64,000 nucleotides of DNA, taken from the NCBI RefSeq assembly GCF_036178845.1, contig NZ_CP108070.1, positions 1,736,001 to 1,800,000 of the forward strand, read 5' to 3'. Below the pieces are notes generated by a model. That model had not been told where the DNA came from, ran no database searches, and saw nothing but the letters and a program-made list of their open reading frames with translations. This DNA is from Streptomyces sp. NBC_00271. Its GTDB lineage: Bacteria; Actinomycetota; Actinomycetes; Streptomycetales; Streptomycetaceae. The translations under genes and the position numbers were made by a program. Positions 25,576 through 34,416 of this stretch are shown one piece after another (position 1 is the stretch's first letter; every line of letters starts with the position of its first letter).

Positions 25576-27120
25576 CTACCCCTGGGCGGTTTCGGCCCGT
25601 GCGTCCGCGAAGCGGTCCCTCAGCTCGCGTTTGAGGATCTTCCCGCTGGCGTTGCGTGGCAGTTCGTCCACGAAGACGACCTGCTTGGGCGCCTTGAAGG
25701 CGGCCAGCTTCTCGCGTGCGTGGGCGAGGAGTTCGGCCTCGGTGACCTCGGTACGGGCGACGACGACCGCCGTGACCGCCTCGATCCACCGCTCGTCGGG
25801 GAGCGCGATCACGGCCACCTCGGCGACGGCGTCGTGTGTGTAGAGCGCGTCCTCGACCTGACGCGAGGCGACCAGCACGCCACCGGAGTTGATGACGTCC
25901 TTCACCCGGTCGACGACGGTGAAGTAGCCCTCCTCGTCGCGCACGGCGAGGTCCCCGGAGTGGAACCAGCCGTCGCGGAAGGCCTCCGCGGTCTCCTCCG
26001 GCTTGTCCCAGTAGCCCTCGCACAACTGCGGTGAGCGGTAGACGATTTCGCCCCGCTGCCCGTCGGGCACGTCCTTGCCGGACTCGTCGACGACCCGCGC
26101 CTCGACGAACAGCACCGGCCGCCCGCACGAGTCCATCCGCCCCTTGTGCTCGTGGGGTGCCAGGACCATGGCCAGCGGTCCGATCTCGCTCTGGCCGAAG
26201 CAGTTGTAGAACGCCAGCTTCGGCAGCCGCTCCCGCAGCCGTTCCAGAACCGGCACCGGCATGATCGACGCCCCGTAGTACGCCTTGCGCAGTCCGCTCA
26301 GGTCACGGGTGGCGAAGTCGGGGCGGTTGGACAGTCCGATCCAGACGGTGGGCGGCGCGAACAGACTGTCCGCGTGACCGGCCTCGACCAGGTCGAGGAT
26401 CTGCCCCGCGTCGGGCGCGTCGAGGATGACGTTCACGGCGCCGACCGCGAGATACGGCAGCAGGAACACATGCATCTGCGCCGAATGGTAGAGCGGCAGC
26501 GAGTGCACGGGCAGATCGCCGGCCTGCAGATCGAGGGCGGTGATCGCGCTGAGGTACTCGTGCACCAGCGCGCGGTGGGTCAGCATGGCGCCCTTGGGCA
26601 GCGCGGTGGTGCCCGAGGTGTAGAGGAGTTGCGTCAGGTCCTCGCCGCGGGGCTCCGGTCCGTCGTACGGCGGGGTCGTGTCGAGTCGCGCGAGCAGCGA
26701 GTCGTCGCTGTCGCGCAAGGCGAGAGAGCGGGTTCCCTCGGGGAGGTTCCCGGCCAGGTCCGGGTCGGCCAGGACCAGTCCGCAGCCGGCCTGTCCGACG
26801 ATGTACGCGAGGTCGTCACCGGTCAGGTTCTGGTTGACCGGCACGTGCACAAGCCCGCCGCGCGCACACGCGAGGAAGCCGATCAGGTACGCGTCCGAGT
26901 TGTGGCCGTAGGCACCGACACGGTCGCCCGGTGCCAGTCCCGAGGAGCGCAGCACCTGGGCCGCGCGGGAGACGGCCTCGTCGAGTTCGGCGTAGGTCCA
27001 GGACCGGTCGCGGTAGTGGATCGCGACGCGTTCGGGGGTCCGCCGGGCGCTGCGCCGCAGCACCCCGTCGACCGTGGCGCTCCGGCCCGCCGCCACCGTG
27101 GGGTTCTGACCCGCCGTCAT
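25576..27120 (-). CDS. Long-chain/aryl acyl-CoA synthetase (AMP-forming)
   Basis: A 514-residue ANL ligase, ATG 27120 with GGAGC 6 nt upstream. Motifs: TQLLYTSGTTALPKGAMLTH (near 167-186), NCFGQSEIG (near 310), GWFHSGDLAVRDEEGY (near 395) and the catalytic lysine in LPRNASGKILKREL (near 490). It forms an acyl-adenylate, then the CoA thioester, in the cytosol. It is convergent with the other ligase and divergent from the acylase gene. It is only distantly similar to the ligase at 23689, so they are not a recent duplication. The substrate is unknown. Confidence 0.9.
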   Translation of the reverse strand: MTAGQNPTVAAGRSATVDGVLRRSARRTPERVAIHYRDRSWTYAELDEAVSRAAQVLRSSGLAPGDRVGAYGHNSDAYLIGFLACARGGLVHVPVNQNLTGDDLAYIVGQAGCGLVLADPDLAGNLPEGTRSLALRDSDDSLLARLDTTPPYDGPEPRGEDLTQLLYTSGTTALPKGAMLTHRALVHEYLSAITALDLQAGDLPVHSLPLYHSAQMHVFLLPYLAVGAVNVILDAPDAGQILDLVEAGHADSLFAPPTVWIGLSNRPDFATRDLSGLRKAYYGASIMPVPVLERLRERLPKLAFYNCFGQSEIGPLAMVLAPHEHKGRMDSCGRPVLFVEARVVDESGKDVPDGQRGEIVYRSPQLCEGYWDKPEETAEAFRDGWFHSGDLAVRDEEGYFTVVDRVKDVINSGGVLVASRQVEDALYTHDAVAEVAVIALPDERWIEAVTAVVVARTEVTEAELLAHAREKLAAFKAPKQVVFVDELPRNASGKILKRELRDRFADARAETAQG

Positions 27121-27305
27121 GACCTGCTCCTTCGTCCGGCTGCTGTGCCGTGATCCTCGTTCCGGCCCGCGAGCGGGGTCAAGCGTCCCGCGCTCTTGGC
27201 GCGAAGAGGATCAACCCCGCCGTGGAACGTACTGACACCAGGTCACACGTCTGTGGCTGTTGTTACGCTCAACCGCCCCTTCCCTCAATGATGTCGGGAG
27301 GCACG

Positions 27306-29729
27306 ATGCGCATCCGCCCCAGACGGTTCGCCGTCCTGGCCGTAGCCCTGCTCACCGCCTCGGCCGCGCTGCCCGCGGCCGCCGCGAACGGCCAGGAGCG
27401 TCAGCACTCTCCGTCCCACCCGTCCGCCGGCGGTCTGTCCGCCGTGATCCGCTACACCGAGTACGGCATTCCGCACATCCTCGCGAAGAACTACGCGGAC
27501 CTAGGCTTCGGCACCGGCTGGGCGCAGGCCGCCGACCAGGTGTGCACCCTCGCCGACGGGTTCGTGACCTTACGCGGCGAACGCTCCCGCTTCTTCGGCG
27601 CCGACGCGGAGCCGGACGGTTCGCTGTCCTCGGCGGCCGAGAACCTCTCCAGCGACCTCTACTTCCGCGGCGTGCGGGCGACGGGCACCGTGGAGAAACT
27701 GCTCGCGGAGCCCGCGCCACGGGGTCCGAGCCGCGATTCCAAGGATCTGATGCTGGGCTGGGCGGCCGGCTACAACGCCTGGCTCGCCCAGCACCGGATC
27801 ACCGATCCGGCCTGCCGGGGTGCCTCCTGGGTCCGGCCCGTGACCTCGGTGGACGTGGCCGCGCGTACCTTCGCGCTGGCGGTGCTCGGCGGTCAGGGCC
27901 GCGCGGTCGACGGCATCACGGCCGCGCAGCCGCCCGCGACACCCGCCGCGCGTACAGCCGTCGGCATACCCGACGCGCAGAGTGCCGCGCGCGCCGCCCG
28001 AAAACTCTTCGACACCGCCGACATGGGGTCCAACGCGGTCGCCTTCAGCGGTGCCAGCACGGCGAACGGCCGTGGGCTGCTGTTGGGCAACCCGCACTAC
28101 CCGTGGCAGGGCGGCCGTCGTTTCTGGCAGTCGCAGCAGACGATCCCCGGCGAGCTGAACGTGGCGGGCGGCACGCTGCTCGGCTCCCCCACGGTCTCCA
28201 TCGGGCACAACGCACGGGTGGCCTGGAGCCATACCGTCGCCACCGGTGTGACGCTCAACCTCCATCAGCTGACGCTGGATCCGGCCGACCCGACCACGTA
28301 CCTGGTGGACGGGAAGCCGGAGCGGATGACGAGGCGAACCGTCACCGTCGAGGCGCGGGGCGGCCCGCCCGTCACCCGCACCCAGTGGTGGACCCGCTAC
28401 GGCCCGGTCGTCACCTCGCTCGGCGCGGGACTCCCGCTGCCCTGGACGTCCACGACGGCGTACGCACTCAACGACCCCAACGCCGAGAACCTGCGCGCCC
28501 CCGACACCGCCCTCGGCTTCGGCCGGGCCCGCGGCACGGCCGACGTCCTCACGACACTGAGGCGCACACAGGGGCTGCCCTGGATCAACACGATCGCCGC
28601 CGACTCGGGCGGCCACTCGCTGTTCACACAGTCGCAGGTACTCCCGCGTATCACCGACGAGTTGGCCCAGCGCTGCTCGACGGCGCTCGGCAAGGCCCTC
28701 TATCCGTCGTCCGGTATCGCGGTCCTCGACGGCTCCCGCGGCGACTGCGCGCCGGGCAGCGACCCCGACGCCGTACAGCCCGGGATCTTCGGCCCGGCGA
28801 ACATGCCGGTCCTCAAGGATGCGCCGTACGCGGAGAACTCCAACGACAGCGCCTGGCTGGCCAATACGGACCGGCCGCTCACCGGGTACGAACGGGTCTT
28901 CGGCTCGATCGGCTCGCCGCTGTCGACCCGTGCGCGCGGCGCGAAGACGGACGTGGCCGCGATGGCCGCAAAGGGGGAGCTGACCGTACGGGATCTACAG
29001 GCGCAGCAGTTCGCGAACCGGGCCACCTCGGGTGACCTCATCGCCGACGACACGGCCCGTGCCTGTGCCGCGCTGCCCGGTGGCACGGCGACGGGCAGCG
29101 ACGGCAAGGCCGTCGACGTGGGCGAGGCGTGCGGTGTGCTGAAGGCGTGGGACCACTCCATGAAGACCGGCAGCCGGGGCGCACTGCTCTTCGACCGGTT
29201 CTGGCGGCGACTGATGGTCGCGGTCGCGCCCGCGCAGCTCTGGAAGGTCCCGTTCTCGGCGGCGGACCCCGTGCACACCCCGAACACGCTCAACACCGAA
29301 GCGCCCGGCGTGGCCACGGCCCTCGCCGACGCGGTGAGCGAGCTGCGGGCGACGGGCATCGCGCTGGACGCGACGCTCGGCGCGCACCAGGTCGTCGTCC
29401 GGGGCGATCGGCGTATCCCCGTGCCGGGCGGCACGGAGTCGCTCGGCGTGTGGAACAAGGTCGAGCCGGTGTGGGACGCGGCGGCCGGCGGCTACACGGA
29501 GGTCACCACGGGGTCCTCGTACATCCAGGCCGTCGGGTGGGACGGCGGCCGTTGCCCGGTCGCCCGTACGCTGCTGACCTACTCCCAGTCGTCGAACCCG
29601 AACTCGCCGCACTTCAGCGACCAGACACGGCTGTTCTCCGAGGGGAAGTGGGTCACCTCCCGGTTCTGTGAGAAGGACATCCTGTCCTCGCCCGGGCTGC
29701 GGGTGATCCGCGTGGGCGAGCACCGCTGA
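27306..29729 (+). CDS. Secreted penicillin-acylase-family N-terminal-nucleophile hydrolase (TTA codon)
   Basis: An 807-residue exported acylase. ATG 27306 follows GGGAGG with 4-nt spacing. The signal peptide is RRFAVLAVALLTASAALPAAAA. The precursor has an alpha chain and, after the autoproteolysis site at Gly-Ser242 (DMGSNAVAFSG), a beta chain whose new N-terminal Ser is the nucleophile. The family layout and length match aculeacin A acylase and the acyl-homoserine-lactone acylase AhlM of Streptomyces. It removes acyl chains from amides outside the cell. Codon 89 is TTA (27570-27572), implying bldA-dependent, growth-phase-linked expression. A terminator follows directly. The natural substrate (lipopeptide, AHL or beta-lactam) is open. 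Confidence 0.9.
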   Translation: MRIRPRRFAVLAVALLTASAALPAAAANGQERQHSPSHPSAGGLSAVIRYTEYGIPHILAKNYADLGFGTGWAQAADQVCTLADGFVTLRGERSRFFGADAEPDGSLSSAAENLSSDLYFRGVRATGTVEKLLAEPAPRGPSRDSKDLMLGWAAGYNAWLAQHRITDPACRGASWVRPVTSVDVAARTFALAVLGGQGRAVDGITAAQPPATPAARTAVGIPDAQSAARAARKLFDTADMGSNAVAFSGASTANGRGLLLGNPHYPWQGGRRFWQSQQTIPGELNVAGGTLLGSPTVSIGHNARVAWSHTVATGVTLNLHQLTLDPADPTTYLVDGKPERMTRRTVTVEARGGPPVTRTQWWTRYGPVVTSLGAGLPLPWTSTTAYALNDPNAENLRAPDTALGFGRARGTADVLTTLRRTQGLPWINTIAADSGGHSLFTQSQVLPRITDELAQRCSTALGKALYPSSGIAVLDGSRGDCAPGSDPDAVQPGIFGPANMPVLKDAPYAENSNDSAWLANTDRPLTGYERVFGSIGSPLSTRARGAKTDVAAMAAKGELTVRDLQAQQFANRATSGDLIADDTARACAALPGGTATGSDGKAVDVGEACGVLKAWDHSMKTGSRGALLFDRFWRRLMVAVAPAQLWKVPFSAADPVHTPNTLNTEAPGVATALADAVSELRATGIALDATLGAHQVVVRGDRRIPVPGGTESLGVWNKVEPVWDAAAGGYTEVTTGSSYIQAVGWDGGRCPVARTLLTYSQSSNPNSPHFSDQTRLFSEGKWVTSRFCEKDILSSPGLRVIRVGEHR

Positions 29730-29735
29730 CGGCAG

Positions 29736-29773
29736 CGGGGTGGTCCCTGCCCGCGCCGGCGGGGACCACCCCG
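29736..29773. terminator. Bidirectional terminator hairpin
   Basis: CGGGGTGGTCCC (29736-29747) pairs perfectly with GGGACCACCCCG (29762-29773) across a 14-nt loop. It lies 6 nt after the acylase stop and 20 nt before the opposing ligase stop. Confidence 0.8.
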
Positions 29774-29792
29774 GTCACACCCCGCTCCGCTG

Positions 29793-31343
29793 TCACACCG
29801 CTCGCGTACGGCCCTCCCAGTAGGGATCCCGCAGGCGCCGCTTGTACAGCTTCCCGTTCGGGTCGCGCGGCATCGACTCGATGAAGTCGACGCTCTTGGG
29901 ACGCTTGTACCCGGCGAGCAGGCGTTCGCAGTGGACGAGGATGTCGGCGGCGAGGGCCGGGCCCGGTTCGTGGCCCGGGGCGGGCTCGACGACGGCCTTG
30001 ACCTCCTCGCCCCAGTCGTCGTGCGGGATGCCGAAGGCGGCCGCGTCGGCGACGGCGGGGTGGGAGAGCAGCGCGGCCTCGATCTCGGCCGGGTAGATGT
30101 TGACCCCACCCGAGATGATCATGTCGATCTTGCGGTCACGGAGGAAGAGATAGCCGTCCTCGTCGAGACAGCCCAGGTCACCCACGGTGAAGAAGTCGCC
30201 GATGCGGTTCTTCTTCGTTTTGCTCTCGTCCTTGTGATACGCGAATCCACCGGTGCTCATCTTCATGTAGACGGTGCCGAGTTCACCGGGCGGCAGCCGG
30301 TTGCCGTCGTCGTCGAAGACCGCGAGTTCGCTGATGGGCCAGGCCTTGCCGACCGTGCCGGGCTTCTTCAGCCAGTCCTCGGTGGTCGCGAAGGCGCCGC
30401 CGCCCTCACTGGCCGCGTAGTACTCCTCGACGCTGTGGCCCCACCACTCGATCATGGCTCGTTTCACATGGTCCGGGCACGGGGCCGCGCCGTGGATGGC
30501 GTGCCGCATCGAGGAGACGTCGTAGCGCGCCTTCACCTCGTCGGGGAGTGCCAGCAGCCGGTGGAACTGGGTCGGGACCATGTGGGTGTGGGTGCAGGCG
30601 TGGGCGTCGATGACGCGGAGCATCTCCTCGGGCGTCCACTTGTCCATCAGCACCAGGCGGTGCCCGATGTGCAGGGAGGCGCCCGCGAACTGGAGGACGG
30701 CGGTGTGGTAGAGCGGAGAGCAGACCAGGTGCACGTTGTCGTCGTACGGCCTGATGCCGAAGATGGCGAGGAAGCCGCCGAGGTACGACTCCTCGGGGAG
30801 CTTGCCGGGCAGCGGGCGCCTGATGCCGCGGGGGCGGCCCGTGGTGCCCGAGGTGTAGTTCATGACCCAGCCGAGGGTGCGGTCGGCGGGCGCCGAGTCG
30901 GGCTGCGCGTCGAGGAGTTCGGCGTACGGCCGGAAGCCCGCCACCGTGCCCACCGCGTACCGCTGACCGGCGGGAAGCTTCGCCTCGTCGGCGGCGTGGC
31001 GGGCGGCGTCGGCGAACCGTTCGTGGGCGATCAGCACCTTGGCGCCCGAGTCGGAGACGATCCAGGCGATCTCGGGGCCGACGAGGTGGTGGTTGACCGG
31101 CACCAGGTAGAGGCCCGCCTGGGAGGCGGCGAGGTAGGCGACGAAGAACTCGACGCCGTTGGGCAGGACGACCGCGAAGGCGTCGCCGCGTTCGAGTCCC
31201 GCGGCGCGCAGCCCGTGGACGAGTCGATTGGCCGCGGCGTGCAGCCGGCCCGCGGTCCACTCGTCCCCGTCCGGGGTGATGAGGACCGTCCGCCCGGGGT
31301 CGGCAGTGGCTTGGGCCCAGAAGCCGTTGGGTGAGGTGCTCAT
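29793..31343 (-). CDS. Acyl-CoA synthetase (FadD-like)
   Basis: A 516-residue ANL ligase whose ATG at 31343 overlaps the upstream stop by ATGA, so it is translationally coupled to the nitronate monooxygenase gene. Motifs: VMNYTSGTTGRPRGIRRPLP (near 153-172), AASEGGG (near 310), FFTVGDLGCLDEDGYLFLRD (near 395) and the C-terminal lysine in MPRDPNGKLYKRRL. The HHLVGPEIAWIVSDS segment places it among FadD-type ligases often found beside steroid and terpenoid genes. It probably activates a substrate also handled by the crotonase/thiolase block, given the shared operator. Confidence 0.9.
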   Translation of the reverse strand: MSTSPNGFWAQATADPGRTVLITPDGDEWTAGRLHAAANRLVHGLRAAGLERGDAFAVVLPNGVEFFVAYLAASQAGLYLVPVNHHLVGPEIAWIVSDSGAKVLIAHERFADAARHAADEAKLPAGQRYAVGTVAGFRPYAELLDAQPDSAPADRTLGWVMNYTSGTTGRPRGIRRPLPGKLPEESYLGGFLAIFGIRPYDDNVHLVCSPLYHTAVLQFAGASLHIGHRLVLMDKWTPEEMLRVIDAHACTHTHMVPTQFHRLLALPDEVKARYDVSSMRHAIHGAAPCPDHVKRAMIEWWGHSVEEYYAASEGGGAFATTEDWLKKPGTVGKAWPISELAVFDDDGNRLPPGELGTVYMKMSTGGFAYHKDESKTKKNRIGDFFTVGDLGCLDEDGYLFLRDRKIDMIISGGVNIYPAEIEAALLSHPAVADAAAFGIPHDDWGEEVKAVVEPAPGHEPGPALAADILVHCERLLAGYKRPKSVDFIESMPRDPNGKLYKRRLRDPYWEGRTRAV

Positions 31344-32452
31344 GACTGTTCGCCCCTTCCCGCGATCCGGTTGACGCGCTCGACGGCCCGCTCGAAGCCG
31401 CTCGTCAGGTCGTCGAAGACGGCCTGGACACTGCGCTCGCTGTTCATCCGGCCGACGATCTGCCCCACCGGCGTCCCGAGCAGCGGTTCCACCTCGTACT
31501 TCTGGATCCGGGAGACCGCCTCGGCCACCAGCAGCCCCTGGAGCGGCATGGGGAGCGTGCCGGGGCCGTTCGGGTCGTCCCAGGCGTCGGTCCACTCGGT
31601 GCGTAGCTGGCGGGCGGGCTTGCCGGTCAGCGCGCGCGAGCGGACGGTGTCGCCGGACCCGGCGGCGAGCAGCTTGCGGGTCACGGCGGGCGCGTGCATG
31701 TCCGCTTCCGTGACGGTCAGCCACAGGGAGCCGAGCCACACCCCCTGGGCGCCGAGGCTGAGGGCGGCGGCCACCTGCTGTCCGCTGCCGATGCCGCCCG
31801 CCGCCAGTACGGGCAACGGATCGACGGCGTCGACGACTTCGGGGGTGAGCACCATCGAGGCGATCTCGCCGGTGTGGCCGCCCGCCTCGTAGCCCTGTGC
31901 GACGACGACGTCGATGCCCGCCTCGGCGTGTTTGCGCGCGTGCCGGGCGCTGCCCGCGAGGGCCGCGACGAGCACTCCGCGCTCGTGGGCGCGTTCGACG
32001 ACGTCGGCGGGTGGCGAGCCCAGCGCGTTGGCGAGCAGTTTGATCGGGTAGTCGAAGGCGACGTCGAGCTGGGTGCGGGCGACCTGTTCCATCCAGCCGG
32101 TGATGCGCCAGCCGGACGCCTCGCCCTCGGCGAGTTCGGGCACGCCGTACTTGGCGAGGGTGTCCTTGACGTACTGCCGGTGTCCCTCCGGGATCATCGC
32201 CTCGACGTCGGCCTCCGTCACCCCCTCGACCTTCTTCGCGGGCATGACGACGTCCAGGCCGTACGGTTTGCCGTCGACGTTCGCCTCGATCCAGTCGAGG
32301 TCGCGTTTGAGGTCGTCGGGTGCGGTGTAGCGGACCGCGCCGAGCACACCGAATCCGCCCGCGCGACTGATGGCCGCGGCGACGGCGGGAAACGGCGTGA
32401 AGCCGAAAATGGCGTGCTCGACTCCCAGTTTCTTGCTCAGCTCCGTCTGCAT
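31340..32452 (-). CDS. Nitronate monooxygenase (2-nitropropane dioxygenase family)
   Basis: A 370-residue FMN-binding TIM-barrel protein, ATG 32452. Family marks: FPAVAAAISRAGGFGVLGAV (near 22-41), VVAQGYEAGGHTGEI with the catalytic His (near 185-199), PVLAAGGIGSGQQVAAALSL (near 215-234) and GAQGVWLGSLWL. The family oxidises nitronates; many actinobacterial members in lipid operons act on other substrates. It heads a two-gene operon with the ligase, 43 nt behind the operator at 32495-32511, matching the site before the crotonase gene. Confidence 0.88.
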   Translation of the reverse strand: MQTELSKKLGVEHAIFGFTPFPAVAAAISRAGGFGVLGAVRYTAPDDLKRDLDWIEANVDGKPYGLDVVMPAKKVEGVTEADVEAMIPEGHRQYVKDTLAKYGVPELAEGEASGWRITGWMEQVARTQLDVAFDYPIKLLANALGSPPADVVERAHERGVLVAALAGSARHARKHAEAGIDVVVAQGYEAGGHTGEIASMVLTPEVVDAVDPLPVLAAGGIGSGQQVAAALSLGAQGVWLGSLWLTVTEADMHAPAVTRKLLAAGSGDTVRSRALTGKPARQLRTEWTDAWDDPNGPGTLPMPLQGLLVAEAVSRIQKYEVEPLLGTPVGQIVGRMNSERSVQAVFDDLTSGFERAVERVNRIAGRGEQS

Positions 32453-32494
32453 GGCCGCAGAATGCCGCAGTCCTCCGGACGAGGGAAGGCCTTT

Positions 32495-32511
32495 TCTGAT
32501 GCTCCGTCAGA
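32495..32511. promoter_or_regulatory. TetR-like operator, copy 2
   Basis: TCTGAT-GCTCC-GTCAGA is a 17-bp near-perfect palindrome with the same 6-5-6 layout and the same 3' flank (TTTCT) and 5' flank (TTT) as 23390-23406. It lies 43 nt upstream of the nitronate monooxygenase ATG. Confidence 0.75.
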
Positions 32512-32581
32512 TTTCTGGCCAGTCCCTCGGCAGAGTTCCAGACCCCGCGCCGCGCCGACGGCACACGACCGACCGGCGGAG

Positions 32582-34138
32582 CTAGGACCTGTCCTCCAGT
32601 ACCGCCATGGCCGCGTTGTGCCCGGGCACCCCGCTCACGCCACCGCCGCGCACCGCGCCCGCCCCGCACAGCAGGACGTTCGCGTGCCGGGTCTCGACGC
32701 CCCAGCGGCCCGTGCCCTCCTGGGCGTACGGGAAGGCGAGGTCACGGTGGAAGATGTTGCCGCCGGGCAGCCGCAGGTCGCGCTCCAGGTCGAGCGGGGT
32801 CTTCGCCTCGATGCAGGGGCGGCCGTCCGTGTCGGTGGCCAGGCAGTCGGCGAGCGGTTCGGCGAGGTGCGCCTCCAGCTGCGCCAGCGTCGACTTCAGC
32901 AGCTCCGCCCGTACGGCGTCATTGTCCCGCTCGAACAGCCGGGCGGGTGTGTGGAGGCCGAAGAGGGTGAGGGTCTGATAGCCCTGCTCGACCAGGTCCT
33001 GGCCGAGGATGCTCGGGTCGGTGAGGGAGTGGCAGTAGATCTCGGAGGGCGGCGCGGTGGGCAGCTCGCCGGACGCGGCCTGCGCGTGGGCGGTCGCCAA
33101 CTGCTCGTAGCCCTCGGCGACGTGGAAGGTGCCGGAGAACGCCTCGCGCGGGTCGACGGAGGTGTCGCGCAGCCTCGGCAGCCGCTTGAGCAGCATGTTG
33201 ACCTTCAGCTGGGCTCCTTCGGCGGGGGTGGGCGGTTCGTCGCCGGTGAGGTGCGCGAGTTCCTGCGGCGAGGCGTTCACGAGGACGTGCCGGGCCGCGG
33301 CGACGCCCTCGCCGTCCGCGGTGCGGTAGGTGACCTCGGCGGCCCGCCCGTCGGTCTCGATGCGCACCGCCTCGTGGCCGGTGGCGATCACGGCGCCCGC
33401 GGCGCGCGCCGCCGCGGCGATCGCGTCGGTGAGGGCACCCATGCCGCCGACCGGCACGTCCCAGGCGCCGGTGCCGCCGCCGATCACGTGGTACAGGAAG
33501 CAGCGGTTCTGGCGCAGGGACGGGTCGTGGGCGTCCGCGAAGGTCCCGATGAGCGCGTCGGTGAGGACGACACCGCGCACGAGGTCGTCGGCGAAGTTCT
33601 CCTCCACGGCGACACCGACCGGCTCCTCGAACAGGACCCGCCAGGCCTCCTCGTCGTCGATGCGGGCGCGGAGTTCCTCGCGGGTGGGGAGCGGTTCGGT
33701 GAGCGTCGGGAAGACCTGCTGGGCGACCTGGCCGGTCATGCCGTAGAAGCGCTGCCAGGCCTCGTACTCACGGTCCGAGCCGGTCAGACGCGCGAAGGCC
33801 TCGCGGGTGCGGCGCTCGCCACCGCCGACGAGCAGGCCGGTGGGCCGTCCGTCGCGTTCGACGGGCGTGTACGAGGACACGGTGCGGCCACGCACGCGGA
33901 AGTCGAGGCTCAGATCCCGCACGATCTTCCGGGGCAGCAGGCTGACCAGGTAGGAGTAGCGCGACAGCCGGGCGTCGACCCCGGCGAACGGCCGGGTGGA
34001 CACGGCGGCGCCGCCGGTGCTCCCCAGGCGCTCGAGCACCAGCACGGACCGGCCGGCCCGGGCCAGGTAGGCGGCGGCAACGAGTCCGTTGTGGCCCCCG
34101 CCGACGATCACGACGTCGTATCCCTCGTGTGCAGGCAT
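32582..34138 (-). CDS. FAD-dependent phytoene-desaturase-like oxidoreductase
   Basis: A 518-residue flavoprotein of the CrtI/amine-oxidase-like superfamily. ATG 34138 is preferred; an in-frame GTG at 34153 lacks a ribosome binding site. The dinucleotide fold is at the N-terminus (YDVVIVGGGHNGLVAAAYLA) followed by VLVLERLGSTGGAA. The C-terminal GGGVSGVPGHNAAM is the family's second FAD segment. Members desaturate or isomerise isoprenoids or oxidise other lipids. No carotenoid synthase genes lie nearby, so a role in the surrounding lipid-type catabolism is as likely as pigment synthesis. Its stop lies 71 nt from the operator at 32495. Confidence 0.85.
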   Translation of the reverse strand: MPAHEGYDVVIVGGGHNGLVAAAYLARAGRSVLVLERLGSTGGAAVSTRPFAGVDARLSRYSYLVSLLPRKIVRDLSLDFRVRGRTVSSYTPVERDGRPTGLLVGGGERRTREAFARLTGSDREYEAWQRFYGMTGQVAQQVFPTLTEPLPTREELRARIDDEEAWRVLFEEPVGVAVEENFADDLVRGVVLTDALIGTFADAHDPSLRQNRCFLYHVIGGGTGAWDVPVGGMGALTDAIAAAARAAGAVIATGHEAVRIETDGRAAEVTYRTADGEGVAAARHVLVNASPQELAHLTGDEPPTPAEGAQLKVNMLLKRLPRLRDTSVDPREAFSGTFHVAEGYEQLATAHAQAASGELPTAPPSEIYCHSLTDPSILGQDLVEQGYQTLTLFGLHTPARLFERDNDAVRAELLKSTLAQLEAHLAEPLADCLATDTDGRPCIEAKTPLDLERDLRLPGGNIFHRDLAFPYAQEGTGRWGVETRHANVLLCGAGAVRGGGVSGVPGHNAAMAVLEDRS

Positions 34139-34248
34139 GGTTCTTCGTAGCACGCGATGATCTAGAACGGCCAGAGGTACGCGGCACCCGGCGGGCGTCC
34201 GGACGGGGCACGAGCGCGGGCATCGGCCCCGGCGTGGCCTTCACCACC

Positions 34249-34378
34249 GTCGACCACGACACCGCCGTATGGCCGGGGCGCTCGACCGCGACACCGCCGT
34301 ATGGCCGGTACGTCGACCACGGCACCGCCGTATGGCCGGTGCCGTCGACCACGGCACCGCCGTATGGCCGGTGCCGTC
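34249..34378. repeat. Minisatellite, four 31/32-nt units
   Basis: The core ACCGCCGTATGGCCGG starts at 34261, 34293, 34324 and 34356, each preceded by GTCGACC-like sequence; the periods are 32, 31 and 32 nt. It occupies most of the 278-nt gap between the kinase stop and the oxidoreductase start (genes on the same strand). I see no gene or promoter in the rest of the gap. Confidence 0.85.
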
Positions 34379-34416
34379 CCTCGAACAGGGCGAGCGCACC
34401 CCCGCACGAGAGCCCC

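Noticed and set aside
31344..32669. An N-terminal extension of the ligase at 29793 through the nitronate monooxygenase gene
   Set aside because: The open frame continues upstream, but the sequence there is Arg-rich and unrelated to ligases; the ATGA overlap marks the true start at 31343.
34249..34378. 32-nt repeats as CRISPR or as coding repeats
   Set aside because: There are no spacers, the periods vary between 31 and 32, and stop codons or frame changes occur between units.
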